From: Przewalskia tangutica
Lineage: Eukaryota > Streptophyta > Magnoliopsida > Solanales > Solanaceae
DNA length: 64,000 nt
Direction: 5' to 3'
Assembly: GCA_029844215.1 (NCBI GenBank)
Contig: CM056724.1
Span: forward strand, 78,077,093 to 78,141,092
Shown one piece after another: positions 60,688 to 64,000 of the stretch (position 1 is the first letter of the stretch; each line of letters begins with the position of its first letter). The position numbers were made by a program, and so were the translations under genes. The notes beneath the pieces were generated by a model. That model worked only from the letters and a program-made list of their open reading frames with translations. It ran no database searches and was not told the origin of the DNA.

Positions 60688-62032
60688 CCGAGAGCTCTTA
60701 AGAACAAGTAAATGTTCTTGAATTTTTTCTAAGTATGGAAATGGTCTTGCACTAGTGTAGATATATACTACAATCAAGGGTTTGGATTAAACCAAATGGA
60801 TGGCTAGGATTGGGTCAATTATCTCAAGCTACACTTTTTAGTTGACTTGGTCCATTTTTATTCATCCAACAAGCCCATGTGGAGGGTGACACGTGTCGCC
60901 CTCCCATTGGTCTAAAATATTTCATTTCCCGAAATTTCCATAATTGGTCAAAATACTGAAAACCTCGTGGCCCCCACAAAAACGTAAAATTCCTCGGGTG
61001 GGCCCCACGTATCCAACTCTGAAAATAGAATTCCATAATTCCGATAAATTCCAACAGTCTCAAATAAAAATTCTGAGAACCCAATTCTCATTAACGAACA
61101 ATTTTCCTTCCCGACGCTCGAAATCATTTTTCGTAGGAAAAAGCAATCCTTCTTTCGTTTCAATTTTTTAAAGTCGTACCTTCTCACGTACATTCTCTTA
61201 AACACATGTCCTGGAACTACGGGGTGTAACATTCTTCCCCCCTTAGAAACATTCGTCCCCGAATGTTCTTTCGGAGTCCAATCTAATTAGATAGCGACAT
61301 AGTCTCCTTTTCCTACACCCTTCATACAAAATATGCCACCCTTGGCCATATAACAATACTTATACTAAAACGTCAACCTGAACTCCAAGTACCTCCGAGG
61401 GCACTTAACATAAAATCCCTCAATAAACCTACATTCTTATCTCCGTTTCTTAACGTTCAAATTCAAATCAATCACTTCAATAAAATAAGTCACATAGACT
61501 CCACAATTTCATGTCAAGGAATGAAGGAATAACTTACATATTACTAACACTTCCTTTCCTTTCCTATCGATAACCGGCTCACCGGGAAACTGGAATCGAA
61601 CCAACCTCTCTCTACAGTCAACCTTGGCACCCACGAAGCCGACTAGTCCTTACTCATAATGACCTCAAAGTATGTAGTATTCATCTCTACTAGGTCTGCT
61701 AGGGTCTGACGACTGTATCATCACTGGGCAAATCTCATATACCTACTCAGCTACCACCCATCACTCACGGGTGTAGTCACCTCGAAAGGTTCTCATGGAT
61801 TCAGGCTCTATTTCTTTACACTTGGTTGCTCTCTTTTTCACTGGTCGTACTCTTTCCGTACTTCCAAACTTATACTAGCATACATACATAACTTCCATAC
61901 TAAATATGGCCTCAAATCTTTGGAGTTACTATATTAAACAATATAAGGTCATTTCCGGCTCTCACAACCTGGTTCCGGTGGAATGCGTCCACGAATCCGT
62001 AAAACAATTTAATTAGACTTGGGCCTTGCACC
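60688..62032 (-). mobile_element. remnant I of an E-like element
   Basis: 60688-61231 is the end portion of an E/C-type LTR on the minus strand, ending GGGGTGTAACA. A purine tract (61232-61244, minus strand) and the hairpin AACATTCG-TCCC-CGAATGTT (61248-61267) follow, then 0.8 kb of post-gag sequence. The conserved block at about 61960-62032 reads DLxPVEC-like on the plus strand but is decayed (HNLVPVECVHESV then a stop). No gag is present before LTR J interrupts. No other gene seen. Confidence 0.72.
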
Positions 62033-62557
62033 TGTTATACCCCGTAGTTCCAGGGTATGTATGTGAGGACGTACGTGAAAGAATACGACAGTAATTTTGG
62101 GAAGAAAGAAGATGTGATTTTTCGACGGAAAAGTTTCCGGATTTTGTAAAGAAAAAAGGTTCGTTAATGGGAATTGGATTCCCAGATTTGGTATTTGGAC
62201 TTCTTGGATTATATTAGAATTTTGGGATTTTATTTTCGGAAATGGTCACGTGGGGCCCACGAGAGAAATTTACGGTTTTGTGGGGCCCGCTTTGTTTTTG
62301 GGATTTTCGATATTTTGGATATTTTCGGAAGACGAAATATTTTGGACGAGTAGGGGGGCGACACGTGTCACCCCCATGTGGCACCTTGGCCGAATTGGAG
62401 GGACAAGTGTCTAGCCACTTGTCCCTTGGCCGAAATGGCCTTCCAAGTGGCAAGCCACTTGTCTTGTTTTTTGTTGGCCATGTGGTGTGGTGGGACCCCC
62501 ACACACATGGCCCAATCTTGACCACCCACTTGCTATGATCTTAACCCTTGAATTCTC

Positions 62558-62565
62558 TATAAATA
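62558..62565 (+). promoter_or_regulatory. TATA box of LTR J
   Basis: TATAAATA followed by a C run, in the same place relative to the LTR start as in B. Confidence 0.6.
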
Positions 62566-63460
62566 CCCCCTTAGTGCAAGAGTAATTTCATCCCACACTT
62601 GAAGCTTTCCAAGGCAAAAATTTCCCTCCCTTTAGCTTGTATTTTCGTCCCTCCCCCCCCCCCCCCACTTGTGTAGAAAATACTCTAAGTATTGTGGTAT
62701 AATCCCAAATACCTTAGCCTAGTATCCCTAGTTGTATTCCAAAGTTATTTCAATAGTAGGAGCCCGGAAATACTACTTTACTCAAATAGTCGCAAAACGA
62801 AACCCTAGAAAAATCTTCATAGCTTGGTTGAAGTGTTTAGAGAAGTTGTTTAGAAACTTCTAAGGGTCGCTTGGAGCGGGTTGGAGCGTAAGGATTTGGA
62901 GCTAAACGTTGCTCAGGATCGACTTATAATCTTGGAAAATTTTGGGCTTATCGAGGTAATGATCTATGTCCCCCTATTGTAATTGGATATTACATATTGT
63001 AGTAGTTTAGAACTGAGTATTAGATATATTGGAAGGATGATTATAAAGGATTGAACTGTATTTACATTGGACTGTATTTACAGTAGACTTGTGTAGTATT
63101 ATTGTGAAGCAGATTTGAACACGTCCGGTTAGACGTGTAATCCCCTTGGAGTTGTTGGCTTGGTAGCAGGCCTTGTTAGGGGGAGGTTATTTATGTGTTT
63201 GCGGGGGGGGAGGTGCTGCCGAATTTTCCGTAGAAAAGGGAACTGTTTACTTAGATTATACTACGAAGAGAATTAGAGGTTGATAGATTGTTGTGATTAT
63301 TATAGGTGGATCTTCTACGCGCGGCATACTTGACTTGGCTTGTGGTTTAAGCTAAAAAGGTATGTGATTCATCCTATACTCTTGAGCATGATTTTTGTGA
63401 ACTATATAGTACGGTAGACGTACGTGTGTGAAATGAATTTTGTTGTTTAAAACATAAAGT

Positions 63461-63502
63461 GTTATAATGGTTTTATGGAAAGATAGTTATAACGACTTTA
63501 TG
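63461..63502 (+). repeat. paired 17-bp motif in LTR J
   Basis: GTTATAATGGTTTTATG, 8-bp spacer, GTTATAACGACTTTATG. It has the same length and spacing as in B, C, D, E and H. Confidence 0.78.
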
Positions 63503-64000
63503 AAGATAAAAGAAAGATTTGATTTTGAAAGATAAACGACTTGTTTTAAAAGATAAGATACTGGACTTATAAACAACTTGATTTCAGAAAAAGAGAAGTA
63601 ACTTGATTTAAGTATAGGTTACTTGTTTTGAAAAGAGTAAGTATTTGAGTTTTAAAGAGTATACTTGATGTTGTTTTAAAAGAAAGGCACTTGGTTTAAA
63701 AAGTATAGAGTACTTGATTTTAAAAGTCTTGTAAAGGTTTTCTGAAAGTAAAGTAATTTGGTTTGAAAAGGAAATGTGTTTTTGATACTACAGTATTAGT
63801 ATCTTTTACATAAAAGAGGTCTTTTGAAAGAATGAAAGTAGGTATTATTTTGGGTTTGAAACCCGTATTGTTGACATAAAATGAAATCGTTGAACTTTCC
63901 TATGCTTGTTGTGATAGCCTTTGTTTTGCAAGTGCTTGATTGTGTGCTCTGGTGTCTCGGGGAGGCGGCTATCGATTGATTGCTTGGACATACCGACACG

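Larger units (their letters stand above)
62033..64000 (+). mobile_element. LTR J, right end outside window
   Basis: It starts TGTTATACCCCG inside remnant I; the preceding GCACC (62028-62032) should be its left target duplication. It has a C run near 62649, a TATA box, the 17-bp pair (63461-63502) and B/D/F-type content to the window end. Whether it is a solo LTR or the start of a full element cannot be seen. Confidence 0.82.

Noticed and set aside
1..64000. Host protein-coding genes
   Set aside because: No stretch outside LTRs and element interiors remains unexplained, and no exon-intron structure or non-transposon protein motif was recognised.

Overview
This window is intergenic heterochromatin from a large plant genome. 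I see no host gene, rRNA, tRNA or organellar sequence. Essentially every base belongs to Ty3/gypsy-type LTR retrotransposons nested in one another. The evidence is LTRs starting TGTTAYACCCCGT and ending GGGTCGTGACA, primer-binding sites resembling the tRNA-iMet type, purine tracts before the 3' LTRs, 5-bp target duplications, gag zinc knuckles, and one gag-pol with RT, integrase and a C-terminal chromodomain-like module. The last points to a Tekay/Del-like chromovirus. A eudicot host, perhaps an asterid, is my guess from the style of the repeats only.

Layout, left to right. Element B (plus strand; its 5' LTR is cut by the window edge) runs 1-9086 and resumes at 18708-18970. The pol-bearing element A (9087-18702, duplication GTTTG) sits in B's 3' LTR. 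B sits in an A-like LTR, A' (18971-20408), which sits in the 5' LTR of element C. C is gag-only: internal region 21729-23490, 3' LTR in three pieces (23491-26196, 44898-45060, 57705-58459). C's 3' LTR was split by element D (minus strand, 26197-44892, duplication GGCTA), which carries element E (minus strand, 26229-35928), and by element F (minus strand, 45061-57704), which carries a solo C-type LTR (53232-56501, duplication AAATA). C lies in a truncated LTR, H (58460-60687). H abuts a remnant of an E-like element, I (60688-62032, minus strand), which is interrupted by LTR J (62033 to the window end).

Only A has a near-complete pol, and its frame is broken many times. C, D, E and F have internal regions of about 1.8-2.3 kb with gag but no protease, RT or integrase. 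They look like non-autonomous gag-only elements that would need enzymes supplied in trans by relatives of A. B is gag plus an isolated integrase C-terminal fragment. B, D, E, F and I share a conserved block downstream of gag. In B, D and E this block is open in the antisense direction. All LTR families share a pair of 17-bp direct repeats, and most elements have a short hairpin just before the polypurine tract.

Many frameshifts and LTR differences fall at CAG/CTG/CCTG sequences and G or C runs. Part of the apparent decay may therefore be consensus error at methylated repeats, so 'pseudogene' calls here mean broken as written. All lengths and alignments were done by eye.
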